The notes beneath the pieces were generated by a model. It was not told where the DNA came from. It did not search any database and was given only the letters and a program-made list of their open reading frames with translations. A stretch of DNA of 64,000 nucleotides, taken from Dastarcus helophoroides. Its lineage: Eukaryota > Arthropoda > Insecta > Coleoptera > Bothrideridae. The translations under genes were made by a program, and so were the position numbers. The number at the start of each line of letters is the position of its first letter. Position 1 is the first letter of the stretch. The stretch is taken from positions 5,897,304 to 5,961,303 of the forward strand of contig CM053328.1 of the NCBI GenBank assembly GCA_028583605.1. Direction: 5' to 3'. Below are positions 1-13,899 of the stretch, piece by piece.

Positions 1-920
1 CTTTTTTAAGAAGTGGGCTCTTTTTCAAAATCCTTTTGAAATTTTTGACTTCCCCGAATTTTTGACTTTCAGCTCTTTTGACTTTTTTCAAAAGTTCAAT
101 TTTTTGATAATCTTTACCTCTTATCATCAAAATTTCGATTTATTGAAGTTGAGGCTTTCAGAATTTCCACTTTTTCCAAAATTCTGGATTTTTCTCAAAA
201 TGTGGATCGATTTTTCTCAAAATGTCGACTTATTTTCAAAATTTTAACCGTTTTTTCAAAATCCTTTTGAAATTTTTGACTTTCTCGAATTTTTGACTTT
301 TTGAGCTCTTCTGACTTTTTTCAAAAGTTCCATTTTTTGATAATCTTCACCTCTTATCATCAAAATTTCAATCATTTTCGAAATTTCAACCTTGTTTTGA
401 AAATTTCATTCATGTTCTCAAAAATTTCCACTATTCCCAGTTTCGTCAGATTTTTATGTAAACATTTTTTATTTAATTATTTTTTCAAAATGTCATCCAT
501 TTTCTCAAAAATTTCCACTTATTCCCGTAATTTCCTTCCACTTTTATGTAGAAATTTTTATTTGATTTTTTTTAAAAATCCCGATTTGACTGAAATTCCC
601 CAACTTTTTCAGAATTTTAATTTTTTTGAGAATCTCGACCTCTTATCAAAATTTCGACTTTTTTTCGAACTTCTGACTTTTTTTAAAACGTGAACTATTT
701 TCAAAATTTCGAGTATTTTTTAAAATTTCGACCTGTTTTGACAATTTCGACTCTTTTTGAAAATTTCGACCCTTTTTCTTGAAAGTTTAGACTTTTTTTT
801 CGAAAATGTCCACCTTCTTTCAAAATTTTGACTTTCCCGACAGCTCGAATTTTCGTAAATTAGATTTTTCGAAAATTCGCCTTTTCCTCAAAATTTCCAT
901 TTTTTCTTACGAACCTGAAT
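1..920. repeat. T-rich degenerate minisatellite with a ~230-bp tandem duplication
   Basis: Degenerate copies of a ~20-bp T-rich unit of the TTTTTCAAAATTTCGACTT type fill this stretch. On a larger scale a ~230-bp block starting near 22 is repeated starting near 253. Both blocks run through the same landmarks in order: CTTTTGAAATTTTTGACTT, a GACTTTTTTCAAAAGTTC segment and CTCTTATCATCAAAATTTC. Open frames here are Phe/Ser/Lys-rich by-products of the repeat. The same repeat family recurs across the whole window. Confidence 0.8.
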
Positions 921-1265
921 TTTTAAATTACGAATTTTATAATTTTAACCGAATTGTCTAAAACGAGAGTTACCTTATTAAATTTTGATTTCAAAGCCTG
1001 GTGACATTTTAAAAAGAAGTGTTTTTTCAACTTTAAACTAAAAAATTTCCAAAAATAGTTAAAATTTGGATAATTTTCGCGTTTATAATTTAAGCAGGAA
1101 TATTCAGAAAAAGAGGACAAAGTTCGAGTAAAAATTGAGTTTTATAAAAAAAACCTGAATTTAATACGAAATTTTGAGAAAAAAGTTTTCAACATTTTTC
1201 TAATTCTCAAGCCACTAAACATGGAGGCTCACCAGATCCCCATGAAGCTAGGGTGCTCTAACATT
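921..1265. other. AT-rich DNA, nothing recognised
   Basis: AT-rich sequence with scattered degenerate repeat-like fragments. I see no gene, RNA or element boundary here. Confidence 0.4.
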
Positions 1266-1830
1266 TGCCCTTTTTGCCCCCCTCTCGGCGGACCTAATAT
1301 CGAACTTAAACCCAAAGTTAAGGTTAATATGCCAAATTTTGAGGTTAAAATTAAAATTGGGTTAAATTAAGTCAAAATTCAGAATTCGAAATTTAAAATA
1401 ATGTTTGAGGTTAGAAGTCGATATTTAAAGTTAAAATTCGATATTTAAGCTTAAAATTCGATGTTTAAGGTTAAAATTCAAAAATTTCAAGGTTAATCTT
1501 AAAGTTTTAAGATTAGAATTCGCAGTTACGCAGATTCGAGGTTAAATTTCTCAATTTGAAAGTTAATATTCAAAGTTTCGTAATATAATACTTTACATTT
1601 TGAGGTTAAAATACAACCCAAGGTTTTAAGCTCTAAAACCAAATTTTCGAGATTAAAACGCAATATTTCGAAATTAAAACTCATAATTTCGAAGTTAAAA
1701 CTTGGGCAGTTAACACTCGATATTTCGAGGTTAAAATTCAGAGATCGAAATTAAAATGATGTTTGCGGTTAAAACACTCAAGTTTTGGGGTTAACATGAA
1801 GAAACTTGATGATTTTTATTACAACTTAAA
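1266..1830. repeat. Degenerate GGTTAAAATTCGATATTT repeats
   Basis: A phrase close to AGGTTAAAATTCGATATTT recurs irregularly about every 20-40 bases, with many substitutions. It is a second AT-rich minisatellite flavour, distinct from the TTTCGACTTTTT type. A single further copy of the phrase appears near 5765 (ATATTTCGAGGTTAATAT). Confidence 0.65.
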
Positions 1831-3625
1831 TACGAAGATTTACACTAAAAACATCGAAAATTAAAAAAATTAATGGTCTAAACTGGAAAGAAAACAATTT
1901 TGAGGGTTAACAGTAGTAAACCTCAGATAGAGTCAAAATATGAAAGTGAAGAACATCGATTAAAAATTAATTAATGACAATTCCAATTCAAGCTGGCAAT
2001 ATTTGATACAAATCCTAAAACGTTCTATGATTCGTAATTCTTTGTTCTCAATTTTACGTAAAACTTAATATTTTGACAAACTATAAAATGTTCTATGATT
2101 TTTGGTTCTTGTTTCATAGTCTTGTTTCTTATTCTAAGAATTTCGTGGAAAGGAGAGGAACTAACAAAAGGGCAATTTCCAAAGGACAACATCCAAAGGA
2201 ATTATTTTTAATTTCATTTTTCCTAATTTATGAAAAAGGTCAACTTGAGATTTCATGAATGAAGAATAAATATGTTAAAACACGTTCACTGTATTATCTG
2301 CTACCGGTGGTAAGCAGTTTTTTGGTCATAATAAAATGGACTGCCGTAGTGAACTTTTTATATTTTTTGCTCTGTTCCGACTTGTACAGAAATGAGAAAA
2401 TGTATAGACACTATAAAAGCATGCAGCATGTTCCGCTCCTGCATATCTTTTGTCTATGTTCCTGAGGAAATGAACACCAAAAGACCCAATTTGATAAAAT
2501 AAAGTTCCCTTAGATTTTTGAAATGTGCATATAACTGTTACCTATTTTTAATTTGTATGATAGAATACTTGCAATAGCACATACTCTCTAAACTTTGTGT
2601 AAATAGTGTCGTAAAATGTTTGCGATTCATAAACACAACAAAATGTAAAACACCGATATTATTATATTTCCTTAAAATTGTTGAGGACTGCAGTTAAAAA
2701 TAAGAATTATAACCTAACATTAACAATCCAGACTAAACGAAAATAAATACTTAATAAGGCAAAATATCCAAATAAGGACCACAAACGAAACTAAACAATT
2801 TTCAAACTATCACAAAATTAACCACTTAGTCTTACCTTTTCGATAAATGCGGATGAGAGCAATAAAAATCCAAATGTTATTTTTGTAGCCAAAATATAAA
2901 CACAACACATTTTAACACAGAGCCATTTTGCAATTGATAACGCCAGCAATCAACAATAACTTCAACAAGTAAAATTCTCTTTTATCAACAAAATAACACT
3001 AATTTTAATAACTTAAAAGGTGTTGTAAACAGGCACTAACAATCACATCTATGCTTCGGTCGCCATGAGAATGAAGTAGAGTTTTATTGCGTGAAAGGTC
3101 ACCCCACCTACCTGACAACTGTTGAACTAATTAGAAGCGTTGAGATAGGCAGCTAACAGTACACCGGTGCATTCTAAATTATCATGGAGATTGTTTCTTT
3201 TTTCAGAATATTTTATTTATAACTTGATAACGATAACACTTTTCTCAACATTTCAGCTTGTAAACGAGAAATTTCGACTTTTATAGAAATTTTATTCAAT
3301 ATCGTAAACCGACAATTTTGATTTCTTTGTCGAATTTCCATTCACAAAATTGAAATAAATTGTTTCCTTTAGTTTTATCTATTATTTGATTATTAATTCA
3401 AAGTATTTTTCTATTACTGAATGAGTTATAATCATTTTTCGAGTGACAAGAAACGGTTTTCTGCGACTTTGTCAGTGTCCCTTAACTTGTATTTGCTGAT
3501 TGCTGAACTCATTATTCATTGTTCTGGGTAGCCGCAATCACACGCTTGGAAAGATAAACAATCACACGCTTCTCACGCTCGATATCATAAGAAAATGCGA
3601 ATATAAGCCAAATGAGGCGCCGAAA
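1831..3625. other. Gene-free AT-rich interval
   Basis: Short open frames around 2073-2465 begin partly at TTG, lack any recognisable domain and have no splice partners I could find. No RNA gene or element boundary is visible. Confidence 0.4.
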
Positions 3626-3629
3626 GCAG

Positions 3630-5640
3630 TTCCTTTGACCACAAAATAAATAACAATCAGAAGGTTAGCTCTCCGCAATCAACCCTTTGAGTCCCGTGAC
3701 CTTTGAGACCGTCTAGGTTGAAAATCTAGGTTGAAACTGCTCAGTGCAGTAGAGATGGAAAGGTCCGAGATTTTAAAGGTTTCGAATCCGGCTATACACA
3801 TCAGGAAAGTCAAACACTGTCCATAGGGAGAATGGTAATGAGAGATTTAACATTAAGAGCTAATAGTGGGATAGATGGGCGGCGCCTTGTATTCTCCTAC
3901 ACCGGTGTAAACAATTCAACGCAGAGCGCAGCGATGAGTGCTGATGGAGATTTCAATAGTACATCATAGCTTCTAACGTGTTTTGTTATGGGATTACTAC
4001 TGGCAGGCAACAATTTTGTTAAAATTTGCGTACCACATGCTCTTTGTTCTTTTAGTCCTTTGATTTAATCAACGTCTGAGGCAAAATAAAACTGATATTC
4101 TTTGATAACCAAAATAAATAAACGAGATTTCTTAAACAAAATAAATAATAATTCTAATGAAAAATATAACAAAATAACTCTTTAAACATTACAATATGAG
4201 TTCAAGTAGGCCGCCAGACTGTGCTAAACATTATTCCGGTCTGTTGTAAAACTCTCGACGACTTTTTTCTAACATCTAAACTGGAAGATACGAGCATGCT
4301 GCGTCAAAGTAGGGGAATACGTTCAGTGGCCGTAGAAAACTATGGAAGGGACAATTCTTAGCCTTTTATATGGACAATGAAAATTTTTCCTTATCTGTAT
4401 ATCCAGTTCTATGACTCCTTTTCATATCATATTTCATTCTACCAATTTTATTGTAGGATTTAATTCCTTAAAGTAATTCAAACAATTACCCAAATAATAT
4501 CATAACATAATAATTGAATAATATGCAGTGCGCCTATGTAAAAAGGCAGTTTACAGAGTATATATATTAGCTTACGCATACAGTAGTGACAAATAAAAGA
4601 CGGCGGTCAAAGGAACGAAAGTTTCGGAACCGCATTAAACTACCAAAGAACCATGATGAGTAGTGACAAAAGTGTCGGTACCTTTGATCTTGAAGTAGCT
4701 AAAATCGTTGACCTTCAATGGAATCAGCCATATTGTGGATTGTGCACGGCCGCGAAAATTTAAATTTATTTAATAAACAAAACTATCAAGTTTATTAATT
4801 TGAATAGCTTTTAGCGTTTAAATTCTAACTTACTACTTTACAAATAGACCAAAAATACTAGTTCTCGTGTATTTTTTAAATAATGTGTATTTTGTAATTA
4901 CTGATAACCTAATAAGTATAAAGAATACACAAAGAAAAACTAAACACAGATTGTGACTGACGGCAAAATAATTTCTACAGGAAACAACTTATTTATTTTT
5001 TTGTATAAAACTGGCAAATGCGAGTATAATAAAACAGTTTTTTTTAATAAAACAAATTGGGTGTACCCGAATATTACCTTTTGCCGTTGGTTTCATCTTA
5101 TTAGCGCAATGAATTATAACAAGACTGACATTTCAACAAAACTGATCCAGTGTTGCCAGATAACCTAAACATTATTCGCAAACAATTTCCTTAAAAATCC
5201 CACAATTCGGATGAAAATCCCTGACCATATCAAATTTCCAGAACATCCATAAATGTAGATAAATTGTCTTACATTTTTACCATGAATGAATAACATATGA
5301 ACGTAAAATAAAAAATCATATTCGCTCAAGTGCTGATTTTCCCGAACACGTGGCAACTCTCAACTGACATTCAGTTACCCAACGACCATAGATCTTATTT
5401 CTGGTAATCATAGAACACTGCGGCGCCATGTTCGGGATTGTGCAAATTCACGCATGAGCAAACAAAATTCGTGACAAAATTTTAGCAATTTGTCGCTACT
5501 GTATGCGTAACCTAATATCTATACTGTGCAGTTTATAATAATTCGGCTGTCAGACTGTTTTGTGGTCGGCATCTGCCACAAAGTAATAAGGCCAGAGTTA
5601 ACCTTCTGGTTGTTTTTTATTTTGTGCCTTTGACTATACA
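3630..5640. mobile_element. Nested inverted-repeat (fold-back) element candidate
   Basis: Two sets of inverted repeats are nested. The outer pair lies near 3636-3675 and 5590-5632; they share, in opposite orientation, the phrase CAAAATAAATAACAATCAGAAGG and the following GTTAGCTCT with few changes. The inner pair lies near 4541-4600 and 5485-5545; they share CTTACGCATACAGTAGTGACAAAT in opposite orientation. No transposase is encoded between them. This looks like a non-autonomous TIR/fold-back element, but I could not fix the exact ends or a target duplication. Confidence 0.5.
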
Positions 5641-5994
5641 TTATTTACGTTTCGTAAAATTCTATGACAGCAATAACAATATGAAACCAGGAACCTCTAT
5701 AGATATGTTTTGTGCTATAGATGTTCGTGTATGAAACCAAAAGGAGAGATAACTGTTAAACATTCAATATTTCGAGGTTAATATCAATAATAATAGAATA
5801 AAGTTTTCTAATCTAGTGTGCTACTGTCATTGTTTGACATGTTTAGGTATGTACCTTACTTAATTCGTACTTACCAAATTGACATTTAACCTTGACATAA
5901 AAATTCTGTAGTACTATCAGGAATAGAAAAGGTCCGTTCCCTATTATTTTTTTTTGGGCCTTTTCGAAAGTAGAATTCAAGAATAATAGTATAT

Positions 5995-6112
5995 TCTACA
6001 ACAAGTTGTGGAATGGCGCATATTCCACACGAGCGAAAAGTTTGTAGCCCGAGCCGTAGGCGAGGGTTACGGTTTCGCGAGTGTGGAATATACCATTCCA
6101 AACGTGTTGTAG
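5995..6112. repeat. Long palindrome (~55-bp arms)
   Basis: The left arm (about 5995-6052) and right arm (about 6061-6112) are reverse complements with a handful of mismatches. Paired landmarks include CTACAACA with TGTTGTAG, GGAATG with CATTCC, and CATATTCCACACGAGCG with CGCGAGTGTGGAATATA. The loop is under 10 nt. It is probably the core of a MITE-like element rather than a functional RNA. Confidence 0.7.
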
Positions 6113-6680
6113 ACTGTACTTTCCCTTACAAGATTATAGAAAAACCCTTAAATGATTATAAAAATCTTCAAAATAGATTACAAATTTGAAACGCGAGACT
6201 TTTAATAAATACCTTAACTGTTACATGTAACCATAGCAACAAAAACAAATTACTTGATATTCCGCCCTAAAATGAACCTAAATGGCTTCTGATTCGTCGA
6301 AAGCCGAGCTGGAATATTAATATTCTAAACGATGTGTAGAATTACGAATATTCTAAACGGGTGCTGGAATGACATTTGTTCCATGACAATTTTGTCATAG
6401 AATGTGCAGTTTCTATGATAGTGTTAGAGAAAAGGTTTTTCTTCCGATGTAACATCAAATCAATGAAATATTTTTTAAGGTTATGTTTATTCACCTGTTT
6501 GTTTAATATAGCGATCAAGTAGGGAACATACGTAAACGTGACAAAAAATGGCAGCTGCACCACAAACCACTGATGGTTTATGAGCAGCACACTACATTAG
6601 AGAACTTCTTGTACACACGGTAATATGTTGCAGTCCAGCGGCGTCTTCTTCATGCAAGTTAACGAAGCCGTTGATTGAAT

Positions 6681-9600
6681 TAGGGATGTCGATGTGAGAT
6701 CGATTAATCGATTTTTTCAAGTCTCAAGGTCGATTTTTTAGATGGATCTCGAATACAAGATCGATCTAATGAACGATTCAAAAATCCTAAGAATCGGATC
6801 GATCTACCTTAAATGCAGGTCACTGTAAATTTAATGCCAAAAATTTTTTATATAAGTGTATTCATAGAGTGTATATAGAGTGCATTTATGTCGTTTCGAC
6901 ATTTATCTCGAAATTTCGACTTTAAACTCAAAATTTCGACTTTTTTTCTAGAAATTTCGGCTTTTTTCACAAATTTCTATTTTTTCCTAAATTTCGACTT
7001 TTTCCTCGAAATTTCAACTCTTTTCCTCAAAATTTCAACTCTTTTCCTCAAAATTTCGACTTTTTTCTCGAAATCTAGACTTTTTTCTCGAAATTTCAAC
7101 TTTTTTCCTCGAAATTTTAACCTTTTACTAAAAATATTTAGAAATTTCAACTTTTTTCTCAAAATTTTGTCTTTAATATCGAAATTTCAACATTTTTCTC
7201 GTAATTTCAACTTTAAACTCAAAATTTTAACTATTTTACTCGAAATTTCGACTTCTTTCTCAAATTTTGACTTTTTTTCTCGAAATTTCGACTTTTTTCT
7301 TAAATCTCGAATTTTATCTCAAATTTCAACTTTTTTATCGAAATTTCGACTTTTTTCTTAAATCTCGAATTTTATTTCAAATTTTAACTTTTTTCTCGAA
7401 ATTTCGACCTTAATCTCGACTTTTTTTCTGAAATTTCGACTTTTTTCTTGAAATATTTCGAAATTTCGACTTTTCACAAAATTTCGACTTTTTTGTCGAA
7501 ATTTTGACCCTAATATCGAAATCTCGACTTTAAACTTAAAATTTCGACTTTTTTTCTGAAAATTTCAACTCTTTTCGCAAATTTCGACTTTTTTCTAGAA
7601 ATTTCGGCTCTTTTTTTCGAAATTTCGACTTTTTTTCCCCAAAATTTGGACCCTTTTTCCGAAATTTTGATCTTAATATCGAAATTGCGACATTTATCTC
7701 AAAATTTCGACTTTTTTTCTAGAAATTTCGACTTTTTTTACAAATTTCTACTTTTTTTCTCGAAATTTTGCCTTTTTTCTCGAAATACAACTTTTTTCCT
7801 CGAAATCTAGACTTTTTTCTCGAAAATTTAACTTTTTTCCTCAAAATTTTGACCTTTTTCTCGAAATATTTCGAAATTTCGACCTTTTTCTCGAAATTTC
7901 GATGTTTTTTTCAAATTTCTACTTTTTTCTCGAAATTTCGTTTTTTTTTCTCAAATTTTGACTTTTTTCTCGAAATGTTGTCTTCAATATCAAAATTTCA
8001 ACATCTTTCTCGTAATTTCAACTTTAAACCCAAAATTTCGGCTTTTTTACTCGAAATTTCGGCTTCTTTCGCAAATTTTAATTTTTTTTCTCGAAATTTC
8101 GACTTTTTTCTTAAATCTCGAATAAAGTCAAAATTTTGACATTATTCTCGGAATTTTAAGAAAAAAGTAGAAATTTCGAGAAAAAAGTCGAATTTTCGAG
8201 AAAAAAGTCGAAATTTTGAGTGTAAAGTCGAAATTTCGAGTTTAAAGCCGAAATTTCACGTTTAAATTCGAAATTTTGAGATTACAGTCGAAATTTCGAG
8301 ATTAAAGTCGAAATTTCGAGATTAAAGTCGAAATTTCGAAAAAAAAGGCGGATTTTCGAAAAAAATCGAAATTTCAAAAAAATGTCGAAATCTCTGAAAA
8401 TATTTTTTTTAATCAATGTCCTTTTTACGCTTTTGTAAAATGTCGAAATTTCTAAATATATATTTTTTTTAATCTACACCTTTCTACGCTTTTGTAAAAT
8501 GTCGACTTTGAACTCGAAATTTCGACTTTTTTCTCGAAAATTCGACTTTAACCTTGAAATGTTAAGAAAAAAGTCGAAATTTTGGGTAATAAAAAATTGA
8601 AATTACTGAACGTACTCTACTACTGCTAACGTACTGCTAAGTGTCAATATTAAATTGTAAAGAGGTCGGTGCTTAGAATAAAGTCATATATTCTAAGGGT
8701 CGGTGGGGCTCAACTGTCATCTGCCTAATCTAACTATAGAATAAGGAATTTCGGTTTATCTCGAAATTTCGAGAAAAAAATTGAAATTTCTAGATTAAAG
8801 CCGACATTTCGACTCTTATCTGTGAAATTTCTTTAAAAAAAGTCAAAATTAGGGGAATAAAGTAGAAATTTCCAGTTTAAACGTTATGTTTCTAAATATG
8901 TCTTTATAAATGAATGACCGTTCTACATCTTCGTAAAAAAACCAAAAATACGTAAATAAAAAACAAAGCAGAAAATAAATATGTAGCGGATCTTTCTAAT
9001 TAGGAATAAATAATTAAAATATAAATATTAGTGTTTAAAATCCAAGAAAAAATTTTTAAAATTAAACTACAATGTTTCTACTTATCACTAGATGGCACGG
9101 CGCAAATTTTTTACATGGTTGTAAATCGTGGAGCTGTGTGTAGAATAATATTGGTGAATTACTTAAACAACTTTTTGTTATTTAAAAGTAAAACGTAAAG
9201 TACTTTATTTTTTGGTACGGTATTGGTAATTGGACCGTACATCGTACTTTTGTCAGAATTATCGTACATATACGGTTATTACCGTACATATGGCAACACT
9301 GGTGTGGTTCCACCATAGTACTTTTGTTCCGCTAGACTGTTATTCTATCAGTTGTCAGTAACTTTGATCACTGACATTTTATATCTTCGATTGTTAAATG
9401 AACGTATTTATTTTGACCATTTATTTTAAAATTACACTGAAAATCCATAAAAAATACAAAATAACACACTAACTTTAGTTAGTCAACTGGCAGTTATGTA
9501 CAAAAAACATACAAAGCATAGAATACAATAAATGGGCCCAACTGTCTACTCCAATTTGGATATAATGGTGGCGCCATTTTCTTTAAGCTTTGCGTTGCCT

Positions 9601-9863
9601 ATAAATTGTTACATAATTCACCTTTTTGAATGCTTTGTCACAACATTTTAACCTTTGTATCACTTAAAGTTGATATTTTTGATTTAGGAGATATGACGCC
9701 AATTGATCATTATCATTCATTTTTCTTTTATTAGAAATGTCTAAAAATTTCACCAACAAGACGATTAATCGGAAATCGATCTTTCAGCGCCCATATTTAT
9801 CGAGAATCGACGATTCGAATCGATCCACAAATCGATTATTTTAAAGAGGAATCGACATCCCTA
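6681..9863. mobile_element. hAT-like non-autonomous element carrying a minisatellite
   Basis: The left end begins TAGGGATGTCGAT at 6681 and the right end finishes ATCGACATCCCTA at 9863, an inverted pair. The ends are followed inward by ATCGATTAATCGAT-rich sequence, a pattern familiar from hAT terminal repeats. The flanks are GATTGAAT (6673-6680) and GATCGAAT (9864-9871), an 8-bp target duplication with one mismatch, the size expected for hAT. No transposase is visible inside. About 1.7 kb of the interior (6888-8600) is minisatellite; the remainder (8600-9760) is AT-rich unique-looking sequence. Confidence 0.75.
6888..8600. repeat. Minisatellite of ~20-bp unit, inverting orientation near 8140
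   Basis: Tandem degenerate units of the form TTCTCGAAATTTCGACTTTT, about 20 bp each, run T-rich on the plus strand from 6888 to about 8130. They then switch abruptly to the A-rich complement (GAAAAAAGTCGAAATTTCGAG) to about 8400, after which units become mixed. The array is therefore a large imperfect palindrome that could fold on itself. Long open frames here (for example 6888-7361) encode Phe/Ser/Arg-rich repeats and are not genes. Confidence 0.85.
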
Positions 9864-9871
9864 GATCGAAT

Positions 9872-11160
9872 ATGAAGCACAGCCTTCCTAAAAGAACCAT
9901 TTATTTACTATAAAGTGCGAGTTTTTCTGGAAGTATTTTGATGTTATTCTGAAACTTTTTAGGTTAAACCTAACATGTTTACTTTTTTCTTGAAACGATG
10001 TAACTTTCAATATTTCGACCATAATCTCGGAATTTCAGGTTTTCTAAAAATGTGAGGTTAGAAAGCAACTTTTTTTCTAAAATGTTTCACTTGTTATCAG
10101 AATGTATTAATTATCTCGAAATTTCAACTTTGTTCTTGAAATGACAACTTTCAATTCAAAACTCAGTAGCGTAGCATCGTTCAGAAACCCGGGGCCACCG
10201 GAAATTTACCGTTCCCTCTCGGGTTGCCACCTTTCGCGGTTACATTGTACGGAGATTAATAAATATGAAAAATGGGTTTTGTCCTTTAAGAAAAATTGTT
10301 AATCAAAATAAGGTGCTCATGTAGTAGAAAGTGTGTGTTAGTTAACAAAAAAGGAGTCCGGAGATTAACTCCTGAAACACGAAGATTCCTAGTCACAAAA
10401 CATTTCCTAGTCAAATTCGGAGAGATGACAACCCTAGTTCCCTCCCTATTAATGCAATTATAGACCATTTATATAAATGTGCGTAACAGTAACCCGTGCA
10501 GTATTAAATTAACCGTTGATTCAGTCAACGAATTAACAGAGAATATTAAATCAACCTTTAGATAAATTACTAAAAATAATCACCTGAACTGTTGGCCTCA
10601 CGCGTAAACATTTTGATGATTAATGCGTTGCTTATATTTCAAGCGTTGTTTGGCAGAAATTTTCGATAATTATTATTATTTATAGTCAAAGGCAGAAAAA
10701 ATCATATTATTTTTATTACCGTTACTAACAATTTAATAATTTTCACCAAAAATTGATATAAAACATGGAAGAATCACTGCAACAAGCGCCAACGAAGCAA
10801 AATATTTAATGACATTTAGATTACGATTTTAAGAACATAGAATACATTTAAGAAATGTCACAGCGTGGCCACACATGTCTAAATATTACTAGTTGTTATT
10901 ACGGCTACAAAATTAGAAGTACAGTACTTACTCTAATGCACATTTTTCTAAAATAATTCGTGATACCTTCTGCCCCTCTTTTAATAAAAATAAAAAGATT
11001 GTTAGTTAGAATTGAGAATTTTGATAAAGCAGGCAAAATTCCGAAAAGGATAAAATTCTCCCGAAATTTTCTACTTTTAGACATTTTGTTTGATTTGTTG
11101 TAGCGAAAATGTACATTCCAAACTTCAGCACAAATAAGACAATTTATCCTGACCAAAAAG
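9872..11160. other. Gene-free AT-rich interval
   Basis: A few dispersed minisatellite-like units lie at 10000-10160. A CAGTAGCGTAGCATCG phrase near 10164 resembles CAGTGGCGTAGC-type transposon ends (compare 40369). An unrecognised minus-strand open frame at 10905-11156 contains no domain I can identify. Nothing else is visible. Confidence 0.4.
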
Positions 11161-11222
11161 TTTAAATAAGCTCTATGATCCTGACATTTTTATTATGTCA
11201 TTCGAATTAAAATCTGTCAATT

Positions 11223-11348
11223 ATGAACAGTGATGTCTTGAAAGTTGCAATTGTAACGATAATCTGCATAATTGTTTTCGCCGTTTTGGTTGGTTATGTG
11301 AGTACTATGAAAAGAACAACTGCCCCTATTACCGGAAGACAAAAGTAA
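11223..11348 (+). CDS. Candidate 41-aa single-pass membrane micropeptide
   Basis: This short ATG-initiated frame encodes 41 residues. It has a short polar N-terminus, an almost uninterrupted hydrophobic stretch (about residues 6-28, Ile/Val/Cys/Phe-rich) and a basic, polar tail (KR...R..K). That layout is typical of small integral membrane proteins. I do not recognise the family and assign no function. It sits about 170 bp upstream of the presumed H3.3 5' untranslated exon, on the same strand. The alternative is a chance open frame, which is possible at this length. The surrounding sequence offers no clear promoter, and I see no splice site that would extend it. Confidence 0.4.
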   Translation: MNSDVLKVAIVTIICIIVFAVLVGYVSTMKRTTAPITGRQK

Positions 11349-11821
11349 TTAAACCATTAAAAATATTTAGGAAAGTATGAAGCTGATGGTTTGAATTTCC
11401 CTCCAATTTCTGCCCCTACGACGACCGGATGTCATGATATTTGCGTACGCATCCCAGCTGGCGTTGTTTCTCATTTCCTCTTTCGTCATTAGGAATTTCT
11501 CTCAGACAAACTAGTGCGCCCTCGATTTTGTGCATCTTATTTACAGGAAAACTAAAGGTAAGTCGTTATTCTAAACATTTCTTATACGTCGCTTAATAGA
11601 TCCCTAAAACAGTAATACTTTACAACGGATTATTATCATTGAAATTCCTCTATTTGAAGTAATTTTTCGATTTCTCGTTTGTCGTTAAATTCTTGTTTTG
11701 TATATGCAGTCGCCATATTGTTTTGAATACCGATTTTGTCACTTTGTTTTCCTTTACATTCACCCCAAACATTCTCGAAATTTCGCCTTTAAAACATCAC
11801 AAATCCAACGCCCTAGATTAG

Positions 11822-13553
<1,732 letters not shown>

Positions 13554-13899
13554 GCTGTCGTATCATATATTTATATAACCATTGTAGTTCACTTTCATTC
13601 ATTTTTCATACAAATGTCCTGCCAGGTAGAAAACATTACCATTTGATTTTTCTTTTGTAGTTGATGTTCATCAATATTTCTAACAGCACCTTTTTGGATA
13701 CGGTTTTATATAGCTTTGTGGAAATTTAGTGTTTTAATGTTTTATGAAAGTGTTCAAAGGTGTACTACTTTTTTTTTGTATCTTTATTATGGAGAATATA
13801 AATGTTCAAATAGATTTAGGGTAATTTTTTTGTCTAAGTTAATTTAAGTTTAGTTCTTAAGTGTGTATTGCATATATTCAATAAATTCTTAACTAAAAC

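Noticed and set aside
2073..2465. Two adjacent short frames as a small gene
   Set aside because: The first begins at TTG, neither has a recognisable domain or splice partner, and the composition matches background.
6888..8139. FFLEISTFF-type repeat proteins
   Set aside because: They are translated from the ~20-bp minisatellite, occur in both strands' complements and have no start context.
10905..11156. Minus-strand 83-aa frame as a gene
   Set aside because: It starts at a non-ATG codon, an internal ATG gives an unfamiliar 59-aa sequence, and no splice context was found.
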